Of a stretch of DNA of 50,142 bases, positions 1-8,181 are shown piece by piece. The notes under the pieces were generated by a model. It was not told where the DNA came from. It saw only the letters and a program-made list of their open reading frames with translations, and ran no database searches. Source of the DNA: JBBKWQ01 sp037969115 (GTDB lineage: Bacteria; Actinomycetota; Acidimicrobiia; Acidimicrobiales; Ilumatobacteraceae); NCBI GenBank assembly GCA_037969115.1, contig JBBKWQ010000169.1:1-50142 (forward strand). Reading direction: 5' to 3'. Position 1 is the first letter of the stretch, and each line of letters opens with the position of its first letter. The position numbers and the translations under genes were made by a program.

Positions 1-1011
1 CGCCTGACGGACGGGCGTTTGGACGCCGATGGTGATCCCGCCGACGCAGAGGAGCGCGAGCGCCACGGGAAACGAGTCGACGATGCCGACGCCGACGAGA
101 GCGAGCGAGAAGATGCCGCCGGCGCCGAGGAACATCGTGGATCGACGTCCGCACCATCGCATGACGAGTTCTACGGTCGCGTTGCCGATCATCATCGACA
201 TCGCCAACAGCGCGGCCACCAGACCGGCCACCCACACTGCGTCGCGGTCGAGCAATGCGAGGAAGTAGGGCTGCCACGCATACCACGCCCATGCCATGAA
301 GCCGACCTGGATGGTCGACACCAGCATCAGCAGCCGTAGCGACCGGTTCCTCCACGCAAACTCGACTCCGTCGGCCGCGACGCGCGAAGCCTCCCGGGGA
401 ACGTCGCGAAGTGCAACGCGCCGAGGGGTGAAACCAAGGTCGTGCATGCCGGCCGATGCCAGCACGAACAGCGCAGCGAGCAGCCCCGAGCGAACGAGGA
501 ACGGCAGGGCCAGGTCGATCTGACCGAGGCCTCCGCCACCGATGGTGCCGACCAGCATCGCAGCACCGCTGACGATCTGACCTCTGCTGAAGATCTGGTC
601 GAGTTCGCCGTCGTAGCCATGGAAGCGGAGCCCGTCGACGAGCCATGCCTCCATTGCCCCGGAGTAGAAGGTGAAACCGAGACCGAGCAGCACCGACACC
701 ACCACGAACGCGGCGATGCCGCCGCTCAGCGATGCCATGCCCACGTACGCGAGCGTCGCGGCGAACAGGATCCCGATCGACAAGAGGAACGAGGCCCGTC
801 GTCCGAGGGTGTCGGCCACGACGCCGGTGGGGAGCTCGAACAGCATCGTGCCCGCAGAAAACGCCGCATTCGCGATGAACACGTCGCTCACCGAGAGGCC
901 GGCGTCGAGTAGGAAGAGTGTGTTGACGCCCCATATGACCGACGCCGCAAGTGTGTACAACCCGCTGAGTGTGTAGTAGCGGCGGATGAGCGCCGACGCC
1001 TCGTGCGACAT
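1..1011 (-). CDS. MFS transporter, C-terminus cut by the window edge
   Basis: This is an inner-membrane secondary transporter, probably an efflux permease; the substrate cannot be told. The reading frame is open from an ATG at 1011 to the left edge, giving 337 residues without a stop. It translates to alternating hydrophobic segments, beginning MSHEASALIRRYYTLSGLY. The loop after the second helix reads ELPTGVVADTLGRRAS, the GxxADxxGRR signature of the major facilitator superfamily. About ten membrane segments are visible, so one or two are probably missing beyond the edge. It is transcribed away from the TauE-like gene behind it on the same strand, with an 82-base gap. The family call is secure; the function is not. 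Confidence 0.85.
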   Translation of the reverse strand, partial: MSHEASALIRRYYTLSGLYTLAASVIWGVNTLFLLDAGLSVSDVFIANAAFSAGTMLFELPTGVVADTLGRRASFLLSIGILFAATLAYVGMASLSGGIAAFVVVSVLLGLGFTFYSGAMEAWLVDGLRFHGYDGELDQIFSRGQIVSGAAMLVGTIGGGGLGQIDLALPFLVRSGLLAALFVLASAGMHDLGFTPRRVALRDVPREASRVAADGVEFAWRNRSLRLLMLVSTIQVGFMAWAWYAWQPYFLALLDRDAVWVAGLVAALLAMSMMIGNATVELVMRWCGRRSTMFLGAGGIFSLALVGVGIVDSFPVALALLCVGGITIGVQTPVRQA

Positions 1012-1093
1012 TTCGGCCGATCGAACCACCACCGTGACCCTAGTGGTGGCCCCGTCGGTCGGGCAGGTGGGATGCTCGTCGGGAGGGTTCGGT

Positions 1094-1822
1094 TCAGATG
1101 ATCGTCTTCACCAGGAGCGCAGAGGCAGAGACGGCGCACACGGCGAGCACGATCGGTCTGAGTCGTCGGGCCGGGACAGCGGCTGCCATGTGCTTCGATA
1201 CGTACAGGCCTGCGAGCAGGCCGGGCGCGGCGATTGCAGCGAGGTGCAGCTGACGGAGGCGGAGCTCGCCGACGGCGACCAGGCCGACGATCGTGAGACT
1301 CGCCCCGACCGTGAAGAACGCAGCGAGGGTCGATCGCATCACGGCCGGTTCGCTGTGTTGGTAGGTGAGTGCCATGGGTGGACCGCCGATACCGACCGAC
1401 GTGCCCGTGAAACCGGAGACGACGCCGGCCAACACGAGGTTGCGCGGCGTGGTGTTGAAACGCATCGCCGTGATGGAGAGGATGACGGCGATGAGCACGC
1501 TCGTGCCGACGATCCATCCCAGCACGGTGGCTCCGGTCGTCGCAACGATGACGGAACCGAGGACCACGCCCGGTATCCGACCCGCGACCGCCAGGCTTGC
1601 GCCGGCGCGGTCGATGGAATCGCGTTCGCGAAACGCCACGCCGATGCTGAGTGGCACCATCATCAGTGCGATCGCCCCGGGAACGAAGTCGTGATCGATG
1701 AGGGTGAGCACGGGCGCGGCGACGAGTCCGAGCCCGATACCGAGCGATCCTTGAACGGCTGCGCCGGCAAAGACGATGGCGATGGCGCCGAGGGCGAGCC
1801 ACGGCGAGAGCCCGCTGAGCAT
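1094..1822 (-). CDS. TauE/SafE family membrane transporter
   Basis: This is a 242-residue polytopic membrane protein of the TauE/SafE (DUF81) family, whose members are proposed to export sulfite, sulfoacetate or other organic anions. Evidence is the repeated glycine-rich hydrophobic halves, including GAAVQGSLGIGLGLVAAPVL near the N-terminus and GFTGTSVGIGGPPMALTY in the second half, typical of this family. The ATG at 1822 is preferred over the longer frame: it lies 5 bases after the hrpB stop and a GAAGGA-like ribosome site precedes it. The tight spacing suggests co-transcription with hrpB and the thioredoxin-fold gene, although the functions look unrelated. The substrate is unknown. Confidence 0.85.
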   Translation of the reverse strand: MLSGLSPWLALGAIAIVFAGAAVQGSLGIGLGLVAAPVLTLIDHDFVPGAIALMMVPLSIGVAFRERDSIDRAGASLAVAGRIPGVVLGSVIVATTGATVLGWIVGTSVLIAVILSITAMRFNTTPRNLVLAGVVSGFTGTSVGIGGPPMALTYQHSEPAVMRSTLAAFFTVGASLTIVGLVAVGELRLRQLHLAAIAAPGLLAGLYVSKHMAAAVPARRLRPIVLAVCAVSASALLVKTII

Positions 1823-1827
1823 CGCGC

Positions 1828-4338
1828 TCAGCGATCCTTCAGCCGTCGGGGGCTGGCGGTGGCCGGGTTCTCTGGCCACTGATGTTTGGGGTACCGCCCG
1901 GCCATCTCCTTGCGAACTTCGGCCCAGGTTCCGGCCCAGAAACCCGGAAGGTCGGCCGTGACCTGAACAGGTCGATCTGCCGGTGAGAGCAGCGTGAGGA
2001 CGATGGGTTGCCCGCCGGCCAGTGGGTGCTCGGTCAGACCGAACAGATCGTGAACTCGAACGCCGACGGAGGGCTGCTCACCGGCGTAGTCGATCCGAAC
2101 AGTTCGGCCGGTGGGCAGTTCGAGGGTGGTGGGCGCGACCGAGTCGAGTGCGCCGCCCATCGGCCAGGGGAGTTGCGAGCGCAGAACCGTCGCGAGATCG
2201 AGCCGGTCGAGGTCGGCCCGCCCGATTGCGCCGGGCAGGTAGGGAGCCAACCAGTCGTCGACCGTGGCGGTGAGCGTGCCGACGCTCCAGTCAGGCCACG
2301 GGTCGCCAACGGTTCGGTGGAGGTAGTCGACTCGCTGACGGAGCTGGATCGAGCCGTCGGACCATCCCAGCACGGCCAGTTTCGTCTCTCGAACGCGGTC
2401 CACCAGCGCGGAGGTGGTGCTTTCCCCGGCCTGGGGGCGTCGTATCGTGGCCCCGAGTCGGATGGAACCGAGGCGGCGCTCTACCGTTTCGTACAGGTCG
2501 TCCCGATTGCCGTCCCACGCGAGGGTGACCGTTTCATCGAGTTGGTTCGCGAATGATTCAGCGACTTCGTCGGCGTCGATCGCAGCGGCCAGTCGGATGC
2601 GTGCACGGTCGCGCTTTCCGTCGAGGTCAGCGGCGACGACGAATGCTTCGTTGGCGAGCGGGTCCGTGGCGGGCACCCATGCTCCCGCGCCGTTGCGCAA
2701 CCGGAACTGGCCCGGGCGACGGCGCCCGGCGAGCCGATCGGGAAAGGCATGGAGGAGTGCAAGACCGCTGTAGTCGGCATCGACGAGATCGGTGTCGAAT
2801 TTGATCCGGGCGCGTCGGGCGATGTCGGCGGCACGGTCGCGGATACGTCGAGCCGCGCCTCGATCGACGAGATCGTGATGACCGTGTCCACACACGGCGC
2901 GGACGCGCAGCGCAAGGTCGATCGGTACGTCGTCGAGGCGACCGCGCATGATGTCGCGTTCGTCGACGAGTGCCGCGACGACACACGAGAGCGGTGACGG
3001 CGATGCCACGATCATCTTCGCGAGACGCGGGTGCACCGGTAGGCCGAGCATCTTCGATCCGGTGTCGGTGAGCGCGCCGTCTGCATCGATGGCCCCGAGA
3101 TCGACGAGTAGTCCACGGGCGCTCGCCATTGCCTTGGCGGGCGGCGCGTTCTGGAACGCCATCTCGCCGACATCGCCACCCCATGCGGCGAGCTCGAGTG
3201 CGAAGCCGGCCAGGTCGACCTCGTCGATCTCAGCAGCCCTCTGGGCGGGTCGCGTGCCGTGCTCGATCTTGCTCCAGAGTCGGTAGCACACACCCGGCTC
3301 GACGCGTCCGGCTCGTCCGGCTCGCTGCTCGGCCGACGATCGACTGGTCGACACGGTCGTGAGTCGGCTCATGCCCGTGCGGACGTCGAAGCGTGGGGCG
3401 CGGGCGAGTCCGCTGTCGACGATGATCCGGACGCCGTCGACGGTGAGAGAGGTCTCGGCGATATCGGTCGACAGCACGACGCGCCGGCGCCCCACGGGCG
3501 ACGGAGCGAGTGCAGCATCCTGTTCGGCCGGCGACAACGCTCCGGCAAGTGGATACACGTCGACCTCACCCGACACGGAGTCCTGCAGCGCGCGTTGGGT
3601 TCGGCTGATCTCGCCGATGCCAGGGAGGAAGACGAGGATGTCACCCAGTTCCTCCCGCAGCGCTCGATGGACGGCGTCGACCACTGCTGGTTCGATCTGT
3701 CGGCCAGGGTTGCCCCGAGGCTTGTTGCGTCCGCGCCCGCCGCCGCGGCTCGAGGGGCTGGGCGGCATCCAGCGAATTTCGACCTCGAACATGCGGCCCG
3801 CGCTCTCGATCACCGGCGCTCCGAGGAGCTCGGAGAGCGCTGCTGTATCAGCCGTGGCTGACATGGCGATGATGCGCAGATCGGGCCGAAGCGTCGACGC
3901 GACATCGAGCGCGAAGGCGAGGCCGAGATCGGTGTTGAGGTTGCGCTCGTGTACCTCGTCGAAGATCACGAGTCCGACTCCGGGGAGCTCGGGGTCGTTC
4001 TGGAGCCGGCGCGTGAGAATCCCCTCCGTGACGACCTCGATACGAGTGTCGGGTCCGATCTGTCGTTCGTCGCGGGTCTGGTAGCCGACGATGCCGCCGG
4101 GTGTGTCGCCGATCAGTTGTGACATGCGGCGGGCCGCGGCTCGCGTGGCGAGTCTCCTCGGTTCGAGCACGAGGATTCGCTGATCGCCCAGCCACGTCTC
4201 GTCGAGTAGGGCGAGCGGCACGATCGTGGTCTTCCCGGCCCCAGGCGGTGCCACCAGCACGGCGCGCTGGGTGCCGGCGAGCGCGTCTCGTAGTTCTGGA
4301 AGTGCTTCTGTGACGGGAAGCTCGGGCAGCGTCGGCAC
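1828..4338 (-). CDS. hrpB: ATP-dependent helicase HrpB
   Basis: This is a DEAH-box RNA/DNA helicase of the HrpB family, 836 residues, the usual length. The GTG at 4338 is chosen because it lies 2 bases after the preceding stop and starts the conserved region directly; the frame stays open farther upstream, but that stretch is antisense-like noise opposite the neighbouring gene. Visible motifs: Walker A GAGKTT at residues 33-38, DEVHERN (motif II), MSATAD (motif III), a Thr-rich motif V around STDIAETSLT, and motif VI QRAGRAGR. The HrpB C-terminal domain follows, ending near PKHQWPENP. In the family the role is RNA metabolism or mRNA processing; the exact substrate is unknown here. Confidence 0.93.
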   Translation of the reverse strand: MPTLPELPVTEALPELRDALAGTQRAVLVAPPGAGKTTIVPLALLDETWLGDQRILVLEPRRLATRAAARRMSQLIGDTPGGIVGYQTRDERQIGPDTRIEVVTEGILTRRLQNDPELPGVGLVIFDEVHERNLNTDLGLAFALDVASTLRPDLRIIAMSATADTAALSELLGAPVIESAGRMFEVEIRWMPPSPSSRGGGRGRNKPRGNPGRQIEPAVVDAVHRALREELGDILVFLPGIGEISRTQRALQDSVSGEVDVYPLAGALSPAEQDAALAPSPVGRRRVVLSTDIAETSLTVDGVRIIVDSGLARAPRFDVRTGMSRLTTVSTSRSSAEQRAGRAGRVEPGVCYRLWSKIEHGTRPAQRAAEIDEVDLAGFALELAAWGGDVGEMAFQNAPPAKAMASARGLLVDLGAIDADGALTDTGSKMLGLPVHPRLAKMIVASPSPLSCVVAALVDERDIMRGRLDDVPIDLALRVRAVCGHGHHDLVDRGAARRIRDRAADIARRARIKFDTDLVDADYSGLALLHAFPDRLAGRRRPGQFRLRNGAGAWVPATDPLANEAFVVAADLDGKRDRARIRLAAAIDADEVAESFANQLDETVTLAWDGNRDDLYETVERRLGSIRLGATIRRPQAGESTTSALVDRVRETKLAVLGWSDGSIQLRQRVDYLHRTVGDPWPDWSVGTLTATVDDWLAPYLPGAIGRADLDRLDLATVLRSQLPWPMGGALDSVAPTTLELPTGRTVRIDYAGEQPSVGVRVHDLFGLTEHPLAGGQPIVLTLLSPADRPVQVTADLPGFWAGTWAEVRKEMAGRYPKHQWPENPATASPRRLKDR

Positions 4339-4340
4339 GC

Positions 4341-4829
4341 TCAGCCGAGCGCGGGTGACCCGGCGAACGGGCCGGGATCGCTGGCCACCGGAATGGTCGG
4401 TGGGCGCCACTTGGTGGTGACGCTGATCACCTTGGTGACCTCGAGCCACTCGTGTGCGTTCCAGCCTTCGGCCTTCGCCTCGATCGTGCCGTCGACGGTG
4501 ACGAAGACGAACGCCGGAATCTGCGTGAGCTCCATGGCCTTCACCGCCGTTCGGTGGGGGTCGCAGAACACGAGGAACTGGTCGGCGTACGGCCCGAGGA
4601 AGGAACGGGCATCCTGCGCATCGGCGGTGACGAGCAGGGTCATGCGCGCATGGGCGCCACGCAACTGACCGAGAATTCGGGTGGCGGTCTTCAGGAGCCA
4701 CGAGCTCTCGTTGGTGTACGGATCGAGGACCACGGTCGCCAAATGAAACGTGGTGAGCCACTGTTCGAGCTCACGGGGTTCCCCGCCGAGCGGCGACAGT
4801 TCGAGATCCAAGGGCAGTTTCGTTGCCAC
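4341..4829 (-). CDS. Thioredoxin-fold protein without a CxxC motif
   Basis: This is a 162-residue soluble protein, taken from a GTG at 4829 (VATKLPLDLEL). The C-terminal half looks like a thioredoxin fold: an alpha/beta pattern ending in QIPAFVFVTVDGTIEAKAEG, where IP resembles the cis-proline loop and the next strands match the thioredoxin core. There is no CxxC, only a lone Cys in LVFCDPHR, so it is unlikely to be a disulfide reductase. The frame continues upstream to 5096 but that part is Arg-rich and overlaps the promoter region of the divergent gene, so I regard it as non-coding. It precedes hrpB by 2 bases and is probably co-transcribed. The function is unknown. Confidence 0.7.
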   Translation of the reverse strand: MATKLPLDLELSPLGGEPRELEQWLTTFHLATVVLDPYTNESSWLLKTATRILGQLRGAHARMTLLVTADAQDARSFLGPYADQFLVFCDPHRTAVKAMELTQIPAFVFVTVDGTIEAKAEGWNAHEWLEVTKVISVTTKWRPPTIPVASDPGPFAGSPALG

Positions 4830-4969
4830 GAGGTGCGATGGTAGCGATTCGTGGGCTGGGCGGCCCAACAAAGGCCCACTTGGAGCCGACTTCGATCGAG
4901 GGGGATGCCGTATCGGGCGCGACTGGGTCACGAATGTACCGAAGCTGGTGAGCGCGGTACGTTGACGAC

Positions 4970-5767
4970 GTGCATCCGATCGAGCACCTGCGATACGTGG
5001 CGCGGAGCGGCAGCGCCGACACCGCGGCACTGCTGCGAGAGGCCGCGTACGGTTTCGGCTCGTTCGACTTCGATTCAGCCGGGATGCTCGTGGCATGTCG
5101 GCGGATCATCCAACGACATCCGCATTGCGGGCCGCTCTGGTGGCTCTGCTCGCACCTGCTGATCGCCGACGACCCGTCCAGCGCCGCCTGGAACCTGATC
5201 GACGAGTTCGAGGCTGACCCGACAGCGAAGCTGCTTGCTGCGAAGATGCCCGACGGCGCAACGGTGCTCGTCATCGGGTGGCCAGACATCGGTGGGCAGG
5301 CGCTCTTTCGTCGAGGTGACATTCGCGTGCTCGTGGCCGACAGTCAGCACGAGGCGTCGTCGTTCATGCAGCGGCTCGAGCGTTTCGACGTGCCGTGTGA
5401 GCCGATTCCGAACGAGGCGCTCGCTCGGGCGGCGGAGCTCGCCGACCTCGTGGTGATCGACGCACTCCTCGTGTCGCGCACTCAGGTCGTCTCGCAGATC
5501 GGTTCGGCTGTCGTCGCCGCCGTTGCCCGGGCGTGTGGCACCGATGTCTGGCTGGCGGCCGGCCAAGGGCGGCGGTTGCCGGAGCGCTACGTCGATGCTG
5601 CGGCCCTGGCCGGCGGCGACGTCGATCCATGGCACCGCACCACGGACGTGTTCGACATCGCGTTGGTCGATCAGGTCGCTACACCCGATGGCGTCGGCGA
5701 TCGGACCGAGTCGCTGAACACCACCGACTGTTCAGCACTGCCCGAGTTGTTACTCGGCGCCCGTTGA
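4970..5767 (+). CDS. eIF-2B/MtnA-like protein (IF-2B family fold)
   Basis: This is a 265-residue cytosolic protein starting at GTG 4970. The second half resembles the Rossmann-like domain shared by eIF-2B alpha/beta/delta subunits, methylthioribose-1-phosphate isomerase (MtnA) and ribose-1,5-bisphosphate isomerase. It contains LADLVVIDALLVSRTQVVSQ followed by a conserved-looking GSAVVAAVARACGTDVWLAA, equivalent to the family segment in which a glycine-rich stretch precedes a strand before the sugar-phosphate site. The N-terminal half (helical, AALLREAAYGFGS) matches the helical cap of such proteins. It is shorter than MtnA (about 340-370 residues) and the typical MtnA active-site Cys/Asp motifs are not evident, so it may be a divergent or non-catalytic member. 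It stands alone, divergent from the thioredoxin-fold gene. Confidence 0.7.
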   Translation: MHPIEHLRYVARSGSADTAALLREAAYGFGSFDFDSAGMLVACRRIIQRHPHCGPLWWLCSHLLIADDPSSAAWNLIDEFEADPTAKLLAAKMPDGATVLVIGWPDIGGQALFRRGDIRVLVADSQHEASSFMQRLERFDVPCEPIPNEALARAAELADLVVIDALLVSRTQVVSQIGSAVVAAVARACGTDVWLAAGQGRRLPERYVDAAALAGGDVDPWHRTTDVFDIALVDQVATPDGVGDRTESLNTTDCSALPELLLGAR

Positions 5768-5815
5768 GTGCTCGCCCGTGCGGGCGCATGACTCCGACGT
5801 ATCCGAATCGTACGT

Positions 5816-6553
5816 TCATCCGTGGATCATCGTGATCGAATCGCCCTCTGTCGACAGTGTGCGGAATCCGACGCGCTCGTACAGCGCGACCGCCGGGTTG
5901 CGGTGATCGACGCTGAGGCTGCAACGCCCGATGTCGGCGAGCAGTTGCTGGAGGAGTGCGGTGCCGATCCCGCTGCCGCGATGGTGCTCGGCCAGAGCGA
6001 TCGCCAACTCGGGAGTCCTTTCGTCGACGAACCCGTAACCGGCTTCGTCCCGCGGGAAACGTCGCGCCCATGCGGCTCCGATCGGTTCTCCGTCGGTGGT
6101 CTCGGCGATCCAGCCGACGTCACCGTCTCGCGTGCCGAATCGGACGTGGTAGCGGGCGATGCCGGGCTGATCGACGACAGTCTGTGGGAACGGATCGGCG
6201 CCGAACGGGGTGAACATCGCTTCGTACTGCATTTGCCTGAGAAACGTCTCGTCGTCGCTTGTTGCCGGGCGGATCTGCCAGTCGGGCTCGGGCGCGTCGG
6301 TGATCTCGTCGATGATCGCTTTTGCGGCATCGCGATCGGGTTCCATCACATAGACGTGTGCCATGGACTCGATTCGTCCCGAGCCCAGATACGACGTGTG
6401 ATCGTCGCTGATGACGGCGTGGATCCTGTGCTCCGCGAGTTCGGCCAGCGCGAGTTCGGCCTGCCAGCGGGGGAGGAGCGCAGCCGAAGTCGAGCGTGAC
6501 GGATCGGGCGGCCGCGGCGGATGTTTGCCGAAGATCCAGTTGAACACTCCCAT
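5816..6553 (-). CDS. GNAT acetyltransferase with an N-terminal DUF2007-like domain
   Basis: This is a 245-residue two-part protein, taken from ATG 6553 (MGVFNWIFGK). Residues about 1-90 (LPRWQAELALAELAEHRIHAVISDD...AHVYVMEPDRDAAKAIIDEI) resemble the small DUF2007 'putative signal-transducing' domain. Residues about 95-245 form a GCN5-related N-acetyltransferase domain: IRPATSDDETFLRQM at its start, the acetyl-CoA motif A HRGSGIGTALLQQL, and the terminal NPAVALYERVGFRTLS. The substrate is unknown. A short Met-containing extension up to 6583 is possible. Fusion of these two small domains is the notable point. It faces the preceding plus-strand gene and is followed by an unrelated plus-strand gene. 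Confidence 0.8.
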   Translation of the reverse strand: MGVFNWIFGKHPPRPPDPSRSTSAALLPRWQAELALAELAEHRIHAVISDDHTSYLGSGRIESMAHVYVMEPDRDAAKAIIDEITDAPEPDWQIRPATSDDETFLRQMQYEAMFTPFGADPFPQTVVDQPGIARYHVRFGTRDGDVGWIAETTDGEPIGAAWARRFPRDEAGYGFVDERTPELAIALAEHHRGSGIGTALLQQLLADIGRCSLSVDHRNPAVALYERVGFRTLSTEGDSITMIHG

Positions 6554-6704
6554 CGGGACGACGGTATCCCGACGATCGTTCACGTCGTCGACGGCCCGAT
6601 CTTTCGCGGATGAGGTCGATGTCGATCCGTCCGGGAGATGGTTGGGTGTCGGGTATCGGTACTGGCCGTGACCTGGTCAGGTCCGACATGGGATACTGGT
6701 CCGA

Positions 6705-7280
6705 ATGACGATCTTCGGAACGGTTCGATCGATCGGCGAGGCACTGGGACTGTGGAAGTCGCGGGCGGTGCCGATCGGCTGCTCGATGGGCAAGGTGGCC
6801 ATTCGCGAGTCGAAGCGCTCGGCCCAGCTGGCAAACCTCGGCCGATCGAGTGAGCGGTTGAAGCCGGCGACCCGGGCGATGTTGAGGAAGATCTTCCCCG
6901 ACCTCGACGTCGACCAGATCCGCGTGCGCCGTGGCTGCCGGCTACCGGCCAACCGGTTCGACAAGAGCGGCTCGACGTATGCAATGACGTTCGGCTACTC
7001 GATCTACTGGCGTGACAAAGTGCTCGACGAGGACGATCCGGTCCATCTGGTCAAGTTGATCCACGAGGTCATGCATGTCGAGCAGACCCGTCGGCTCGGC
7101 GGCGAGGCCGAGTTCGCCTGTGCATATGGTGAGGGATACCTCGAGGGCGGGGGCGACGTCCCGGCGCGGATCAAGAATCCGACCGCCTACCACCTCAATC
7201 CGCTCGAGGCCGAGGCGTACACGTTCGAATCGCAATTCCGCGACGAGCACGGCACGGTCGTGCCCGAACGTCTGCCCTGA
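6705..7280 (+). CDS. DUF4157-like protein with an HExxH zinc-peptidase motif
   Basis: This is a 191-residue protein starting at ATG 6705. The centre carries LVKLIHEVMHVEQTRRLGG, with HEVMH at residues 120-124, an HExxH motif of the zincin type. An acidic stretch downstream (GEAEFACAYGEGYLEGGG) could supply a third ligand, and the ending NPLEAEAYTFE is typical of small HExxH proteins related to the DUF4157/eCIS-core group. The N-terminus lacks a convincing signal peptide. It is a single gene with no phage-tail-like genes around it, so association with a contractile injection system is not supported. I cannot assign a substrate. Confidence 0.65.
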   Translation: MTIFGTVRSIGEALGLWKSRAVPIGCSMGKVAIRESKRSAQLANLGRSSERLKPATRAMLRKIFPDLDVDQIRVRRGCRLPANRFDKSGSTYAMTFGYSIYWRDKVLDEDDPVHLVKLIHEVMHVEQTRRLGGEAEFACAYGEGYLEGGGDVPARIKNPTAYHLNPLEAEAYTFESQFRDEHGTVVPERLP

Positions 7281-7310
7281 CGTCGAGCTGCGCCAACCGA
7301 TCGAGCTCGG

Positions 7311-8165
7311 TCAACGCACCGCGGTGTACATGAAGCGCGACAGGAGTCCGTCACCGACGGCTCGGAGCGTCTGTCGGCGGGAGTCTGCACGTTCGTCGAA
7401 TGTGTCGTTGCCGACGAGTTGACGAATTGCCACCTCGTTGCGGTTGGTGGCGTCGATCCAGCGCTGCTGGGTGGATGCGTACTCGTCGGTGACGTCGGTG
7501 GCGACGATGTCGGTGAATCCGGCCGTGCGAAGCAAGCTCGGATAGCTGGTCGGGAGCGCTACCGCCGACGGACCCATCCGGTGCGCCCGGCGACGACCCG
7601 ACGAGTCGAGGCCGGGGGTTGGCTGAATGGTCAGGAACGCGAGGCGACCCCCCGTTCTGAGAACCCGTCGGCATGCTCTCAGCACGGAGAGCTTCTGGCG
7701 CACTCAACACAACAGGTCGCTCTGCACGACCACATCGACCGACCCCGACCGCAGCGGGAGTGCGATCGCATTTCCGCGCAGCGTCCAGGCTCGCTCCGCC
7801 AACCCATCAGTGAGAGCCCGTCGCCTTGCTACGAAGCATCCCTCGACGACCGGATCGACGCTGATGACCGCACAACCATGTTGGTCGGCGAGATACAGCC
7901 CCGGCCAGCCGCACCCCGCCCCGACATCGACCAGCACCTGCCCCGGACCCAGTTCGAGCACACGACCGAGTTCGTCAGCCTGCGCGACCGTCGTGTAACC
8001 GTTGGCCTGATAGTCGCTGCCGAGGGCGGCGGTTTCGGCAGCCAGAAGCGCTGCGGCGCCGGATATCGCATACCGTTCGCGGAACCGTTCGGTGTCGTCT
8101 GCTGCCGAGGCACCCACATCGCCAGCATCGCGCAACGAGCTGCGCCAACGATGGAGGTCGGTCAC
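7311..8165 (-). CDS. SAM-dependent methyltransferase with in-frame TGA (probable Sec154)
   Basis: This is a class I methyltransferase of 284 residues if TGA at 7704-7706 is read through. The first part (GTG start 8165) holds SAM motif I, VLVDVGAGCGWPGLYLA, near residues 77-93, motif II SVDP, and ends SGSVDVVVQSDLLC. TGA follows, then the same frame continues VRQKLSVLRACRRVLRTGGRLAF, which is the normal post-motif of the family, through to a stop at 7311. Both halves are in the same frame, so this is one codon, not a frameshift. From memory, relatives often carry a Cys pair (LCC) here, so the TGA would replace the second Cys and give C-U. A small hairpin lies downstream in the right range for a bacterial SECIS. 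Two other probable selenoproteins occur in this window. Alternatives are a nonsense mutation, a base-call error, or two polypeptides coupled by TGAGTG. Confidence 0.75.
7673..7685 (-). promoter_or_regulatory. Candidate SECIS hairpin of the methyltransferase mRNA
   Basis: On the minus strand, GTGCT-GAG-AGCAT can form a 5-base stem (one G-U pair) with a GAG loop. The loop begins 24 bases after the in-frame TGA at 7704-7706. Bacterial SECIS elements place a small apical loop with an early G about 16-37 bases downstream of the UGA, so position and loop fit. The stem is short and a folding calculation was not possible, so this is a candidate only. Confidence 0.35.
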
Positions 8166-8181
8166 TCGCCGTTGAGCCTGG

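Noticed and set aside
888..1802. Long open frame of 304 codons on the minus strand
   Set aside because: Arg-rich high-GC shadow of the TauE-like and MFS genes.
4338..4761. N-terminal extension of the HrpB frame (about 140 residues)
   Set aside because: It is Arg/His-rich, lacks family likeness and lies opposite or inside the thioredoxin-fold gene; GTG 4338 gives the normal HrpB length.
7311..8165. Frameshift explanation for the split methyltransferase
   Set aside because: Both parts are in the same frame and abut at one TGA, so no indel is needed.
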